Source: an uncultured Prevotella sp. (lineage in GTDB: Bacteria > Bacteroidota > Bacteroidia > Bacteroidales > Bacteroidaceae). From it: a stretch of DNA of 49,166 nt. Below, one piece after another: positions 15,607-24,468 of this stretch. Numbering within the stretch: position 1 is the first letter of the stretch; each line of letters begins with the position of its first letter. The notes under the pieces are model-generated. The model made no database searches. It had not been told where the DNA came from and saw only the letters and a program-made list of their open reading frames with translations. The position numbers were made by a program, and so were the translations under genes. The DNA lies in NCBI GenBank assembly GCA_900557035.1, contig USRA01000005.1, positions 1 through 49,166 on the forward strand, written 5' to 3'.

Positions 15607-16827
15607 ATGAGAAAAATTGGAATAATACTAGGACTGTTGTTTCTCGTTCTGCTGCCACAGATGGCGGCGGAGCGAGATACGTTGGAATGCCCGGTAAGAC
15701 AGGACTCCTCTCTCATCAAGACCCTTTTCAATTCTTCGATGTTCAAGGGTAATACTCAGGACAGCTTGATTCGTGCCCGTCATGAGCGCACTTTCTTTCA
15801 TCGGCTGGGTAAGACCTTCACTACCTTCTTTAGAGAATTCTCCAATATAGATGAAAGGTATATAGAACCGCAGCATTTCAATTATACGGTGATGCTGCAG
15901 AATACCAATACCTACGAGGAATATACCCTGTATGGCAAGGAGGGGCAGCGAATCTCCTTTGCGCCTGATCCTTCCTGGCGTCTGGGACCTTATCTGGGAT
16001 GGCGATGGGTATTCCTGGGTTATACTATCGACCTGAAGCATATCGATACCAAGAGCAATCATAGCAGCAAGAAGGAGTTCAACCTGAGTCTGTATAGCAG
16101 TTTGCTGGGCGTAGATTTGTTCTGGCGCCAGACGGGTAATGATTATCATATTCAGCGAATGGATCTGGGTGATCATATTGATACGGATGCTCTGAGAAGA
16201 GTATCTTTCGATGGTTTTAAGAGTAGTATTAAAGGCTTGAATCTTTACTATATATTTAATCATCGTAAGTTCTCATATCCAGCAGCTTACTCTCAAAGTA
16301 CAAGACAGAAGAAAAGTGCTGGCTCATGGATGGTAGGACTGGGATATACCCAGCATCAGCTGGAAGTGGATTGGGATAAGCTTTCTGCCATAGTGGATGA
16401 GCGGCTCAATCAGGACAACAAGCAGCAGTTGAAGGCTAAAATTGACAGCAGTCTGATGTTCTCGAAAGTGAAGTATAGCGATTATTCTGCCACTGTGGGA
16501 TATGGCTACAACTGGGTGTTTGCCAAGAACTGGCTCTTCAATGCCTCCCTCTCTGTTGGTCTTGCCTACAATCACTCTAAATCAGGAGACCCCGAAAAGG
16601 ATAAGTTTGATCTGAAGAACTTCAACTTCAAGAATTTCAACTTTGATGGTGTCGGCCGTTTTGGAGTGGTATGGAACAACGACCGCTGGTATGCAGGTGC
16701 CAGTACTGTCATCCATTCGTATAATTATCACAAGGATCATTTCTCAACCAACAATTCTTTCGGATCGCTCAACATTTATGTGGGTGTGAACTTTGGAAAG
16801 AAACGAGAATATAAAAATATAAAATGA
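15607..16827 (+). CDS. DUF4421-type outer-membrane protein
   Basis: 406 residues with a hydrophobic signal peptide (MRKIGIILGLLFLVLLPQMAA). The central part has the DUF4421 look: ISFAPDPSWRLGPYLGWRWVFLGYTIDL, followed by alternating hydrophobic strands and many Tyr/Trp residues, typical of a beta-barrel in the outer membrane. Function is unknown. The ATG at 15607 was chosen because it opens the signal peptide. Its last 4 bases overlap the next gene (ATGA), so the two are translationally coupled and probably act together in the envelope. Confidence 0.8.
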   Translation: MRKIGIILGLLFLVLLPQMAAERDTLECPVRQDSSLIKTLFNSSMFKGNTQDSLIRARHERTFFHRLGKTFTTFFREFSNIDERYIEPQHFNYTVMLQNTNTYEEYTLYGKEGQRISFAPDPSWRLGPYLGWRWVFLGYTIDLKHIDTKSNHSSKKEFNLSLYSSLLGVDLFWRQTGNDYHIQRMDLGDHIDTDALRRVSFDGFKSSIKGLNLYYIFNHRKFSYPAAYSQSTRQKKSAGSWMVGLGYTQHQLEVDWDKLSAIVDERLNQDNKQQLKAKIDSSLMFSKVKYSDYSATVGYGYNWVFAKNWLFNASLSVGLAYNHSKSGDPEKDKFDLKNFNFKNFNFDGVGRFGVVWNNDRWYAGASTVIHSYNYHKDHFSTNNSFGSLNIYVGVNFGKKREYKNIK

Positions 16828-17687
16828 TGAAAGTAAAGCACAGTTTTTTAGTTTTTGCAGCGGCATTCCTGATGGTAATGCCTGCTTTTGCCAAGACGGG
16901 CGTGGTTTATCAGCACCAGGATAGTCTGCGAATCGTATCCTTGCTACAGCAGGCAAAGGCGATGAAGAAGAAGCCTGTCAACTGGATGATGTGGTTTGGA
17001 AAGCAGTTTGTAGGAATCCCTTATGTGGGTGGCACTCTGGACAGAACACAGGAAGAGCTGCTCGTGGTGAATACCAGGGAGCTGGATTGTACTACCTACG
17101 TGGAAATCGTGACCGCACTGACAATGTGTGCCAAGCATCAGGAAACCAGTTTTACAGCTTTCTGCAATCATCTGAAGCATGTGCGCTATATCTGCGGAGA
17201 GGTAGCGTATGTAAAACGCCAGCACTATTTCACCCTCTGGGTGGATGATAATGTAAAGGAAGGTATCGTGAAGGATATTCAGAATAATCCTCCCTTCACT
17301 GCAGTCCAGACCATTAACGTAAACTGGATGTCCACCCATCCTTCCAGTTACAAGATGCTTTCGGCTCATCCGCAATGGAAGTCGGGTATCCGTGCTTTGG
17401 AGCAGAGCATCAACGGCAAGCACTATCGCTATATCCCGAAAGGGGAGATTCGTAACAACCAGCTTTTCAGAAATACCATCAAGGATGGTGACATCCTTCT
17501 GATGATAACCCGAAAGAAGGGATTGGACACCACGCATATCGGCATTGCTTCCTGGCATAAGGATGGATTGCATCTGCTTAATGCCAGCAGCATCCACAAA
17601 AAAGTGATTGATGAACCGATGACACTTTATACCTATATGCAGAAGCATCCATCTCAGATTGGTGTCCGAGCTTGTAGGGTGTTATAA
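16824..17687 (+). CDS. DUF1460 amidase-like exported protein
   Basis: 287 residues. A signal peptide ends near PAFAKT (about residue 24). The fold is NlpC/P60-like: the likely catalytic Cys is in RELDCTTYVE and the His in DTTHIGIASW. DUF1460 proteins resemble N-acetylmuramoyl-L-alanine amidases, so it may trim peptidoglycan or muropeptides in the periplasm; the activity is inferred from family resemblance. It starts inside the stop of the DUF4421 gene (4-bp overlap). No clear terminator follows; the next 270 bp hold the 22-bp palindrome array. Confidence 0.85.
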   Translation: MMKVKHSFLVFAAAFLMVMPAFAKTGVVYQHQDSLRIVSLLQQAKAMKKKPVNWMMWFGKQFVGIPYVGGTLDRTQEELLVVNTRELDCTTYVEIVTALTMCAKHQETSFTAFCNHLKHVRYICGEVAYVKRQHYFTLWVDDNVKEGIVKDIQNNPPFTAVQTINVNWMSTHPSSYKMLSAHPQWKSGIRALEQSINGKHYRYIPKGEIRNNQLFRNTIKDGDILLMITRKKGLDTTHIGIASWHKDGLHLLNASSIHKKVIDEPMTLYTYMQKHPSQIGVRACRVL

Positions 17688-17756
17688 AATTTCGGAATAT
17701 GAATGCTAATGCCGGGAAAGCTAGTAAATAGGGCATTTTGCACATTTAGTATTTTC

Positions 17757-17830
17757 CCTTAAGGATAGTTATTTTTTTCCTTAAGGGAAAATATTTTTTT
17801 CCTTAAGGCTTTTTATTTTTTCCCTTAAGG
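17757..17830. repeat. Four CCTTAAGG palindromes at exact 22-bp spacing
   Basis: CCTTAAGG occurs at 17757, 17779, 17801 and 17823, each exactly 22 bp from the last. The sequence between is mostly T/A. The spacing is about two DNA helical turns, so proteins bound at each would sit on nearly the same face. The array lies 130-200 bp upstream of htpG. Confidence 0.9.
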
Positions 17831-17892
17831 CTTATTTCTTGTTATGATGGTTTTGTCAGATTAATTCTGCCATTTTGACCTTTTCGCCCATT

Positions 17893-17910
17893 TTGGCACG
17901 CTATTTGTTT
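17893..17910 (+). promoter_or_regulatory. Possible sigma-54-type promoter of htpG
   Basis: TTGGCACG, four bases, then TTGTTT (17893-17910). The sigma-54 consensus is TGGCACG-N4-TTGC; only the C at the -12 element differs. No TAnnTTTG element is visible in this gap. The site is 53 bp before the htpG ATG. Confidence 0.4.
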
Positions 17911-17962
17911 AACCTATAGCAAAAACAAATAAAGTAAAACATATAAATAAAACATTATAATT

Positions 17963-20020
17963 ATGGCACAAAAAGGTAATATCGGTGTAACGACAGAGAA
18001 CATTTTCCCTGTCATTAAGAAATTCTTATATTCAGATCATGACATCTTCCTCCGTGAGATGGTTTCCAACGCTGTAGATGCTACACAGAAGTTGAAGACC
18101 CTCGCAGCTCAGGGCGACTTCAAGGGTGAGATTGGTGACACAACAGTGCGTATCTCTCTCGACGAGAAGGCTGGTACCCTGACCATCAGCGACCGTGGTA
18201 TCGGTATGACTGAGGAGGAAATCGATAAATATATCAACCAGATTGCATTCTCAGGTGTAACCGACTTCCTCGATAAGTATAAGGAGAATGCCAATGCCAT
18301 CATCGGTCACTTCGGACTTGGTTTCTATTCTTCTTTCATGGTTGCCAGCAAGGTGGAAATCATCACCAAGAGCTACAAAGAGGGTAGCAAGGCTGTAAAG
18401 TGGAGCTGCGATGGCTCTCCTGCTTTCGAAATCGAGGACGCAGACAAGGCAGAGCGTGGTTCTGACATCATCCTCCATATCGCTGACGACTGCAAGGAAT
18501 TCCTCCAGAAGAACAAGATCGAGGAACTCCTGAACAAGTACTGCAAGTTTATGGCAGTGCCTGTGGCATTCGGCAAAAAGACAGAGTGGAAGGATGGTAA
18601 GAACGTGGAGACAGATGAGGATAACATTATTAATAATGTGGAGCCTCTCTGGACCAAGACTCCTAGCACTCTGAAGGATGAGGACTACAAGAAGTTCTAT
18701 CATACGCTCTACCCAATGCAGGATGACCCATTGTTCTGGATTCACCTGAACGTAGATTTCCCATTCAATCTGACGGGTATTCTCTACTTCCCACGCATCA
18801 AGAACAGCATTGACATGCAGCGTAACAAGATTCAGCTGTACTGCAACCAGGTATTCGTTACCGATCAGGTAGAAGGCATCGTTCCTGAGTTCCTGACCTT
18901 GCTGCATGGTGTTATCGACTCACCAGACATCCCATTGAACGTGAGCCGCAGCTACTTGCAGAGCGACAGCAACGTGAAGAAGATTTCTACCTATATCACC
19001 AAGAAGGTGGCAGACCGTCTGAGCTCAATCTTCAAGGAGAACCGCAAGGAATTCGAGGAGAAGTGGGATGACCTCAAGCTCTTCATCAACTATGGTATGC
19101 TTTCACAGGAAGACTTCTACGATCGTGCCAAGGACTTTGCACTCCTGAAGGATGTTGAGGGCAAGTACTTCACTTACGAGGAGTACAAGACGCTGATCAA
19201 GGACAACCAGACTGATAAGGATGGCAATCTGGTATATCTCTATGCCAATAACAAGGAGGAGCAGTACTCTTACATTGAGGCTGCCAAGCAGAAGGGTTAC
19301 TCTGTGCTCCTGATGGAAGGTCAGCTCGATACACCTATGGTAAATATGTTGGAGCAGAAGTTGGAGAAGAGCCGCTTTACCCGTGTGGATGCAGATATCA
19401 TCGACCGACTCATCGTGAAGGAAGATGCCAAGAAGACAGATTTGACAAAGGATCAGTCTGACAACTTGACAGAGGTGTTCCGTTCTCAGATGCCTAAGCT
19501 CGACAAGGCTGAGTTCTTTGTGGAGATTCAGGCTTTGGGTGAGCAGAACCAGCCAGTGCTCATCACTCAGAACGAGTATATGCGCCGTATGAAGGCAATG
19601 AGTCAGTTCCAGGCAGGAATGAACTTCTATGGTCAGATGCCAGACAGCTACAACATCGTATTGAACTCAGACCATGCTTTGGTGAAGAAGGTGTTGGAGG
19701 ATGCTGAGGCTAATACAGCCGAGAGCCTGAAGCCAATCCTTGCAGAGATCAAGGGTCAGGAAGCTCGTCTTGCTGTGCTTCATCAGGAGCAGGGCAAGAA
19801 GAAGCCAGAGGAGATTACCCAGGAAGAGAAGGATGATGTTCACAACACAGAGAAGGCTATCAGCGATGAGAAGGCTAAGCGCAATGACATCATCTCCGGT
19901 TATGCCAAGAACAACAACATCGTTCATCAGCTCATCGACCTCGCCTTGTTGCAGAATGGTATGCTGAAGGGTGCTTCTCTCGATGCTTTCCTCAAGAGAA
20001 GTGTGGATATGATCAAGTAA
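17963..20020 (+). CDS. htpG: Molecular chaperone HtpG (Hsp90)
   Basis: 685 residues, the length seen in Bacteroidota. HtpG is the cytoplasmic Hsp90 ATPase that remodels client proteins. The GHKL ATP-binding site is intact: VSNAVDATQKL, DRGIGM, and the lid/GHFGLGFYSSFMV segment. The middle domain includes LNVSRSYLQ. It is alone in its transcription unit, with strong codon bias. A good terminator follows at 20089-20130. The upstream region has no normal Bacteroidota promoter but holds the 22-bp array and the sigma-54-like site. Confidence 0.98.
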   Translation: MAQKGNIGVTTENIFPVIKKFLYSDHDIFLREMVSNAVDATQKLKTLAAQGDFKGEIGDTTVRISLDEKAGTLTISDRGIGMTEEEIDKYINQIAFSGVTDFLDKYKENANAIIGHFGLGFYSSFMVASKVEIITKSYKEGSKAVKWSCDGSPAFEIEDADKAERGSDIILHIADDCKEFLQKNKIEELLNKYCKFMAVPVAFGKKTEWKDGKNVETDEDNIINNVEPLWTKTPSTLKDEDYKKFYHTLYPMQDDPLFWIHLNVDFPFNLTGILYFPRIKNSIDMQRNKIQLYCNQVFVTDQVEGIVPEFLTLLHGVIDSPDIPLNVSRSYLQSDSNVKKISTYITKKVADRLSSIFKENRKEFEEKWDDLKLFINYGMLSQEDFYDRAKDFALLKDVEGKYFTYEEYKTLIKDNQTDKDGNLVYLYANNKEEQYSYIEAAKQKGYSVLLMEGQLDTPMVNMLEQKLEKSRFTRVDADIIDRLIVKEDAKKTDLTKDQSDNLTEVFRSQMPKLDKAEFFVEIQALGEQNQPVLITQNEYMRRMKAMSQFQAGMNFYGQMPDSYNIVLNSDHALVKKVLEDAEANTAESLKPILAEIKGQEARLAVLHQEQGKKKPEEITQEEKDDVHNTEKAISDEKAKRNDIISGYAKNNNIVHQLIDLALLQNGMLKGASLDAFLKRSVDMIK

Positions 20021-20088
20021 TTGCTGCATTATAAAAAGTATATTACTTTACGTGGTGTAACATCGCAGGTTACAAAACGTATCTAGAT

Positions 20089-20130
20089 ATGTGCTAAATG
20101 TTTAAAAACAGACATTTAGCACATTTTTTT
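20089..20130 (+). terminator. Intrinsic terminator of htpG
   Basis: A perfect 13-bp stem (20089-20101 with 20112-20124; core GTGCTAAATGT) followed by T7. Confidence 0.92.
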
Positions 20131-20140
20131 GTTTCTTTTC

Positions 20141-20172
20141 TTTGGTGATATTATCTGAATTTTGTACCTTTG
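20141..20172 (+). promoter_or_regulatory. Promoter of the ECF sigma gene
   Basis: TTTG at 20141-20144, 20-nt spacer, TACCTTTG at 20165-20172: the housekeeping Bacteroidota promoter, directly after the htpG terminator. The leader is about 50 nt. Confidence 0.85.
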
Positions 20173-20225
20173 CACTACTTAATCGAAGAAACAAATAAAC
20201 TATAAACAGATAAAACCCTCCTGAT

Positions 20226-20771
20226 ATGAAACAGAATGTTGAATCAGAACAGAATGTTGCATCTAAAAAATGTATCATTGCTGATTATTACGCAAATCAT
20301 TATGACGAACTCAAGATATTCGTCATATCTCGTCTGCAAGTTGTGGATGAGGCTGAGGATATTGTGCAGGATATCTTTGTCCGACTTCTGCAGTCGGATC
20401 AGATGATATCACCGGTAACTCTGCCTTGTCTGGTCTATACAATGGCAAGGAATAAAATCATCGACTATTGGCGTTGCAGACAGCAATATGAGAAGTATGA
20501 GCATTTTATTAGGAAGGGCAGTTGGATAAACCGTTCTTCTGAAGGGGTGGAATCTGTATTCTCGGCTCGTGAAGTGAATGAGATTCTGGAGCGGGGTATT
20601 GCTCAGCTTACTGAGAGTCAGCGTTCGGTATATCGTCTGAATCTCTACGAAGATATGCCGGTTCGTCAGATTGCGGTAACTCTTAATCTGAAATATAAAC
20701 AAGCAGAAAAGAAACTGGGAACTGCCCGTAAGAAGGTTCGTGGTTTTGTTGAGAAGGCTTTGGCTGGATGA
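20226..20771 (+). CDS. ECF-type RNA polymerase sigma-70 factor
   Basis: 181 residues. Region 2 is seen in VVDEAEDIVQDIFVRLLQ and MARNKIIDYWR; region 4 has the helix-turn-helix EDMPVRQIAVTLNLKYKQAEKKLGTARKKVR. It should direct polymerase to a small set of promoters. No anti-sigma (FecR-like) or SusC/SusD genes lie next to it, unlike the polysaccharide-use ECF factors of Bacteroidota, so its regulon and trigger are unknown. It is read from a housekeeping promoter and closed by its own terminator, hence monocistronic. Confidence 0.93.
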   Translation: MKQNVESEQNVASKKCIIADYYANHYDELKIFVISRLQVVDEAEDIVQDIFVRLLQSDQMISPVTLPCLVYTMARNKIIDYWRCRQQYEKYEHFIRKGSWINRSSEGVESVFSAREVNEILERGIAQLTESQRSVYRLNLYEDMPVRQIAVTLNLKYKQAEKKLGTARKKVRGFVEKALAG

Positions 20772-20801
20772 TGCCTTGGCTAGAGGTTTTATCACGAAAA
20801 T

Positions 20802-20841
20802 AAGGCTGCATTCCCTTTGATAGGAGTGCAGCCTTGTTTTT
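20802..20841 (+). terminator. Intrinsic terminator of ECF sigma gene
   Basis: A 13-bp stem (20802-20814 with 20823-20835, one G-U pair; core GGCTGCATTCC) followed by TGTTTTTG. Confidence 0.88.
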
Positions 20842-20898
20842 GTTTTCTAATTTTCAATCTGAACTTGAATTCTTGATTTTAGTTTTTTTGAGATAGAA

Positions 20899-21282
20899 TC
20901 AGTTCTTTTTGAAAGCGATGACTCGGGTCAAAGCCTTGTCAAGATAGAATGTCTGAGTGAGTTCTTCTTTCTTGCCATGATGAGTAGTCAACTGGTAGGT
21001 GGCTCTCAGATACATTAAGGTATCTGGGAAGGTGCCATCGTTGTAGTCGATGTTCTTTTTCATATATGGCAACTGGTTCATCTCCTGACGCATTGTTTTT
21101 ACTCTGTTAAAGTCGATCATGGCAGTAGGAGTGAGTTGGCTGAAGCGTTTAAAGCTACAATCTTCGTTTTCCAGATTTTCATTGAGGAAATCCTTGACGA
21201 GTGATTGGGCCTTGTGCTGGTCGCCACAGGAAGTGAGGACCAGCGCCAAGCCTAATGTCAATACGAATAGTATTTTCTTCAT
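20899..21282 (-). CDS. Putative lipoprotein, 127 aa
   Basis: A signal peptide with lipobox LTSC (MKKILFVLTLGLALVLTSCGDQ) makes it a lipoprotein anchored at Cys19. The mature part of about 108 residues is charged and ends in strands (LMYLRATYQLTTHHGKKEELTQTFYLDKALTRVIAF), resembling small cystatin-like folds, but no family was recognised. It follows pepD on the same strand by 38 bp and may be co-transcribed with it. Confidence 0.75.
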   Translation of the reverse strand: MKKILFVLTLGLALVLTSCGDQHKAQSLVKDFLNENLENEDCSFKRFSQLTPTAMIDFNRVKTMRQEMNQLPYMKKNIDYNDGTFPDTLMYLRATYQLTTHHGKKEELTQTFYLDKALTRVIAFKKN

Positions 21283-21320
21283 GATTTCATATCCTTTGTT
21301 AGGAATTCACTCAGTTCTTC

Positions 21321-22778
21321 TTACTTCACGCTGCGGAGGATATCCAGCAGGTGATCCCATACCATCTGAACGGTAGGAATCAGAAGAGCTTCCTCTGGTG
21401 TGTGAACATTTCGAAGGGTAGGACCGAAGCTTACCATATCGAGGTCTGGATAACGTTCAGAGAAGAGACCGCACTCCAGACCGGCGTGGATACCCTTTAC
21501 CAATGGCTCCTTGCTGAAGAGTTTCTCGTAACTCTTCACGGTAATGTCGGTCAGCTTGCTGTTTGCACGCATCTTCCATGCAGGATACTTGCCTCCCACG
21601 TTTACTTCGGCACCTGCCAGAAGGAAGGCTGCCTTCACGGTGTTGGTCATGTTGTCCAGGTTACTCATCACATTGCTGCGCTGGGAAGCCACGATGTTGA
21701 TGCTGTTCGCGTCGGTTATCACGCTGGCAACATTGCTGGATGTCTCTACCATCTCGGCAAGTGCCTCGTCCTGACAGGTGGTGAGCGGACCGTTATCTAC
21801 AGCCTGCAAAGCCATAATGAACTTATCGGCTACTGCCTTCTCGATGACTGGAGCTGCATCGGCAGAACCCATGTTGAAAAGCATAGACTGCTCAGTTACG
21901 TGGAACTCATCTTCTACCTCAGATGCGAAGATGTTCCAGTCTGCACGTACCTGCTCCTTTGCCTCGTTCTTGACAGCAAAGACAATCTTACCGTCGCGAG
22001 GGATGGCATTATGCATCTTGCCGCTGTTGAAGCTTACCAGACGGAGGGCACCATCGAGTTTCTCGTTCTCCAGGAAGAGGAAGCGGGCAAGTACCTTGAT
22101 GGCATTGGCGCGCTTCTTGTTGATGTCATCACCAGAGTGACCGCCGTTGAGCCCCTTCAGGGATGCCTCCATGAAGAAGTAGCCGGCTGGAGCCTCTTCG
22201 CGGGTGAAGTGGAAGGTAGCCTTGGTAGTCTGACCGCCTGCGCAGGATACGAAAATCTGACCCTCATCCTCTGAGTCGAGGTTGATGAGCATTTTGCCGG
22301 TCATGAAACCAGCCTTCATACCTACTGCACCTGACAAGCCGGTCTCCTCGTCACGGGTAAAGACGCACTCAATAGGACCATGCTCGATGTTGTTGGCTGC
22401 GAGGATGGCAAGCTCGATGGCACATCCGATACCATCGTCAGCACCGAGGGTAGTACCTTTTGCCTTCAACCATTCACCATCTACGTAGGTCTGGATGGCA
22501 TCCTTGTGGAAGTCGAACTCTACGTCCACCAGTTTGTCGCATACCATATCCATGTGACTCTGAAGGATGATGGTATCGACATTCTCATATCCTGGGGTAG
22601 CAGCCTTTCGAATCAATACGTTGCCAGTCTCATCAACTACCGTTTCCAGATGATGGCTTTTGCCAAATTCCTTCAAGTACTCAATCATGTTCTCCTCGTG
22701 CTTGGAAGGACGAGGTATCTCGTTGATTTTAGCGAACTGCTCGAACACAAGAGCAGGTTTTAATTCATTTTTTTCCAT
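21321..22778 (-). CDS. pepD: Aminoacyl-histidine dipeptidase PepD
   Basis: 485 residues, normal for bacterial PepD/carnosinase-type M20 peptidases. It cleaves dipeptides such as Xaa-His using two metal ions in the cytoplasm. Metal ligands are seen in LQSHMDMV (His75, Asp77) and TLGADDGIG; the general base region is TRDEETGLSGA; a late ligand lies in HAGLECGLF. The ATG at 22776-22778 opens the conserved PALVFEQFAKINEIPRPS. There is no clear promoter box upstream. The lipoprotein gene follows. Confidence 0.95.
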   Translation of the reverse strand: MEKNELKPALVFEQFAKINEIPRPSKHEENMIEYLKEFGKSHHLETVVDETGNVLIRKAATPGYENVDTIILQSHMDMVCDKLVDVEFDFHKDAIQTYVDGEWLKAKGTTLGADDGIGCAIELAILAANNIEHGPIECVFTRDEETGLSGAVGMKAGFMTGKMLINLDSEDEGQIFVSCAGGQTTKATFHFTREEAPAGYFFMEASLKGLNGGHSGDDINKKRANAIKVLARFLFLENEKLDGALRLVSFNSGKMHNAIPRDGKIVFAVKNEAKEQVRADWNIFASEVEDEFHVTEQSMLFNMGSADAAPVIEKAVADKFIMALQAVDNGPLTTCQDEALAEMVETSSNVASVITDANSINIVASQRSNVMSNLDNMTNTVKAAFLLAGAEVNVGGKYPAWKMRANSKLTDITVKSYEKLFSKEPLVKGIHAGLECGLFSERYPDLDMVSFGPTLRNVHTPEEALLIPTVQMVWDHLLDILRSVK

Positions 22779-22857
22779 TGATAATGTTATTTTGTATGTA
22801 TTATTCTCTTATTTTGTTATTTTTGCTTCAAGAAAGTCATTTATTTATGAGATTTCT

Positions 22858-22888
22858 TTTGCTTTTTGCCCGAAAAATCGTACCTTTG
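22858..22888 (+). promoter_or_regulatory. Promoter of small membrane protein/ompH/nth unit
   Basis: TTTG (22858-22861), 19-nt spacer, TACCTTTG (22881-22888), 40 nt before the ATG at 22928. It probably drives the three following plus-strand genes. Confidence 0.75.
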
Positions 22889-22927
22889 CAACGTGAAGTG
22901 CACTAAGGCACTGCAAAGATAATAAAA

Positions 22928-23122
22928 ATGATAAAATTAATGTTATTAAGTCTGTTAATAATTGCTATCGCAATGGCATTATTTAGTGTGAAGCTGATTT
23001 TCAAGAAGAATGGTAAGTTCTCTTCTCAGCATGTTCACGACAATCCTGGTTTGCGCAAGATGGGCATCCACTGTGTGGTTGACCAAGACCGCGAAGCGCG
23101 CGAAGCAAACAAGGCATATTAA
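22928..23122 (+). CDS. Small membrane-anchored protein, 64 aa
   Basis: One N-terminal membrane helix (residues 3-24, LMLLSLLIIAIAMALFSV) followed by a short polar tail (KKNGKFSSQHVHDNPGLRK, then GIHCVVDQDREARE). The tail looks familiar from short Bacteroidales proteins, with the conserved GIHC-DREAR core, but no function is known. It has its own promoter and is 45 bp upstream of the OmpH-like gene. Confidence 0.8.
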   Translation: MIKLMLLSLLIIAIAMALFSVKLIFKKNGKFSSQHVHDNPGLRKMGIHCVVDQDREAREANKAY

Positions 23123-23167
23123 ATCATTTTGGTTTTAGAAATAAATAATAATAAAAATACAGAAGAA

Positions 23168-23782
23168 ATGAAAAAGAACATTTTGAGTTCAGTGGCTATT
23201 GCTGCTGTAGCTGCCTTGTCATTGGCATCATGCAATAAGTCACAGCCTCAGGTCGAGGCTAAGTCTGAGAGCAAGGCTCCAGCTGAGTTGAAGATTGCAT
23301 ACGTAGAGGTTGATTCTATCATGACTCAATACACATTCGCTAAGGAGTATGCTGCCTTGTTGGAGAAGAAGGGTCAGAATATTCAGGCTACTATCGCTCA
23401 GAAGGGTCAGCAGTTGCAGGCAGCTGCTGCTAATTTCCAGCAGAAGATTCAGCAGAATGCTTACACCCGTGAGCAAGCTGAGGCTATCCAGGCTGGTTTG
23501 CAGAAGCAGAACAATGATCTTCAGGGTTTGCAGCAGCGTTTGAGCAATGAGTTTGCTGCTGAGCAGAATAAGTACAACAAAGCTCTCCACGACAGCATTG
23601 CTAACTACCTGGCTCAGTATAACAAGGATAAGAAGTATAGCATCATCTTCTCTAAGAGTGGTGACAATCTGCTTTATGCAGACAAGGCATACGATATTAC
23701 CAGTGAGGTTATCTCTGGCTTGAACAAGGCTTACAAGGGTAAGTTGAAGGGTACAGAGGAGACTCCAGCCAAGAAGAAGTAA
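23168..23782 (+). CDS. OmpH/Skp-like periplasmic lipoprotein
   Basis: 204 residues. The signal peptide ends in a lipobox (LSLASC, Cys at about 22), so unlike classical Skp it should be lipid-anchored. The mature part matches OmpH/Skp: strand KIAYVEVDSIMTQYTFAKE, a long Gln-rich coiled coil (about 60-150) forming the tentacle, then KYSIIFSKSGDNLLYADKAYDIT. Skp family proteins hold unfolded outer-membrane proteins. The start ATG at 23168 was chosen over the in-frame upstream codon because it begins the signal peptide. nth follows by 28 bp. Confidence 0.88.
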   Translation: MKKNILSSVAIAAVAALSLASCNKSQPQVEAKSESKAPAELKIAYVEVDSIMTQYTFAKEYAALLEKKGQNIQATIAQKGQQLQAAAANFQQKIQQNAYTREQAEAIQAGLQKQNNDLQGLQQRLSNEFAAEQNKYNKALHDSIANYLAQYNKDKKYSIIFSKSGDNLLYADKAYDITSEVISGLNKAYKGKLKGTEETPAKKK

Positions 23783-23810
23783 TTTCCGGAAAATATAAAC
23801 GTATAGAAAT

Positions 23811-24458
23811 ATGCTTCGTAACGAAAGATACGATTTCATATTGAATCACTTCAGAAATGCGCTGCCGAATGTGACTACCGAGTTGCAATTCGGTAGCGCA
23901 TTTCAGCTTCTGGTTGCTACCTTGCTTTCGGCTCAATGTACCGACAAGCGTATCAATATGGTTACGCCGGCCCTCTTTGCCCGTTATCCAGATGCACGGC
24001 ACATGGCGCAGGCGAGCGAGGAGGATATCTATGAGCTGATCAGTTCGGTAAGTTATCCCAATGCCAAGGCGAAACATCTGGCACAGATGTCACGGCAACT
24101 GGTAGAACTCTTTGGAGGTGAGGTGCCGGAGGCTGCTGAAGATCTGGTGAAATTAGCTGGAGTGGGGCGCAAGACGGCGAATGTAATCCGTGCCGTTTGG
24201 TTCGGTCATGCCACGATGGCGGTGGATACGCATGTTTATCGTGTAAGTCATCGTATGGGGTTGGTGCCTCGTACGGCTGATACGCCTCGCAAGGTAGAAG
24301 ATTATCTGATGAAGCACATTCCGGCAGAAGATATTCCGAATGCGCATCACTGGATTCTGTTGCACGGCAGATATATTTGCAAAAGTGCAAAGCCGCTTTG
24401 TGATAAATGCTTCTTCAATGAATATTGTCCAAAACTCTTAAAGGACAGTAAACTCTAG
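23811..24458 (+). CDS. nth: Endonuclease III
   Basis: 215 residues, normal length. Nth removes oxidised pyrimidines from DNA and nicks the strand. The helix-hairpin-helix LAGVGRKTANVI carries the catalytic Lys121; the catalytic Asp139 is in AVDTHVYRVS. The 4Fe-4S cluster ligands are Cys190, 197, 200 and 206 in the usual C-x6-C-x2-C-x5-C spacing. A palindromic hairpin follows the stop and separates it from convergent aroC. Confidence 0.97.
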   Translation: MLRNERYDFILNHFRNALPNVTTELQFGSAFQLLVATLLSAQCTDKRINMVTPALFARYPDARHMAQASEEDIYELISSVSYPNAKAKHLAQMSRQLVELFGGEVPEAAEDLVKLAGVGRKTANVIRAVWFGHATMAVDTHVYRVSHRMGLVPRTADTPRKVEDYLMKHIPAEDIPNAHHWILLHGRYICKSAKPLCDKCFFNEYCPKLLKDSKL

Positions 24459-24468
24459 GTAGTGATTA

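Noticed and set aside
17757..17830. CRISPR array
   Set aside because: The repeated part is only 8 bp, spacers are AT-rich and alike, and no cas genes are near.
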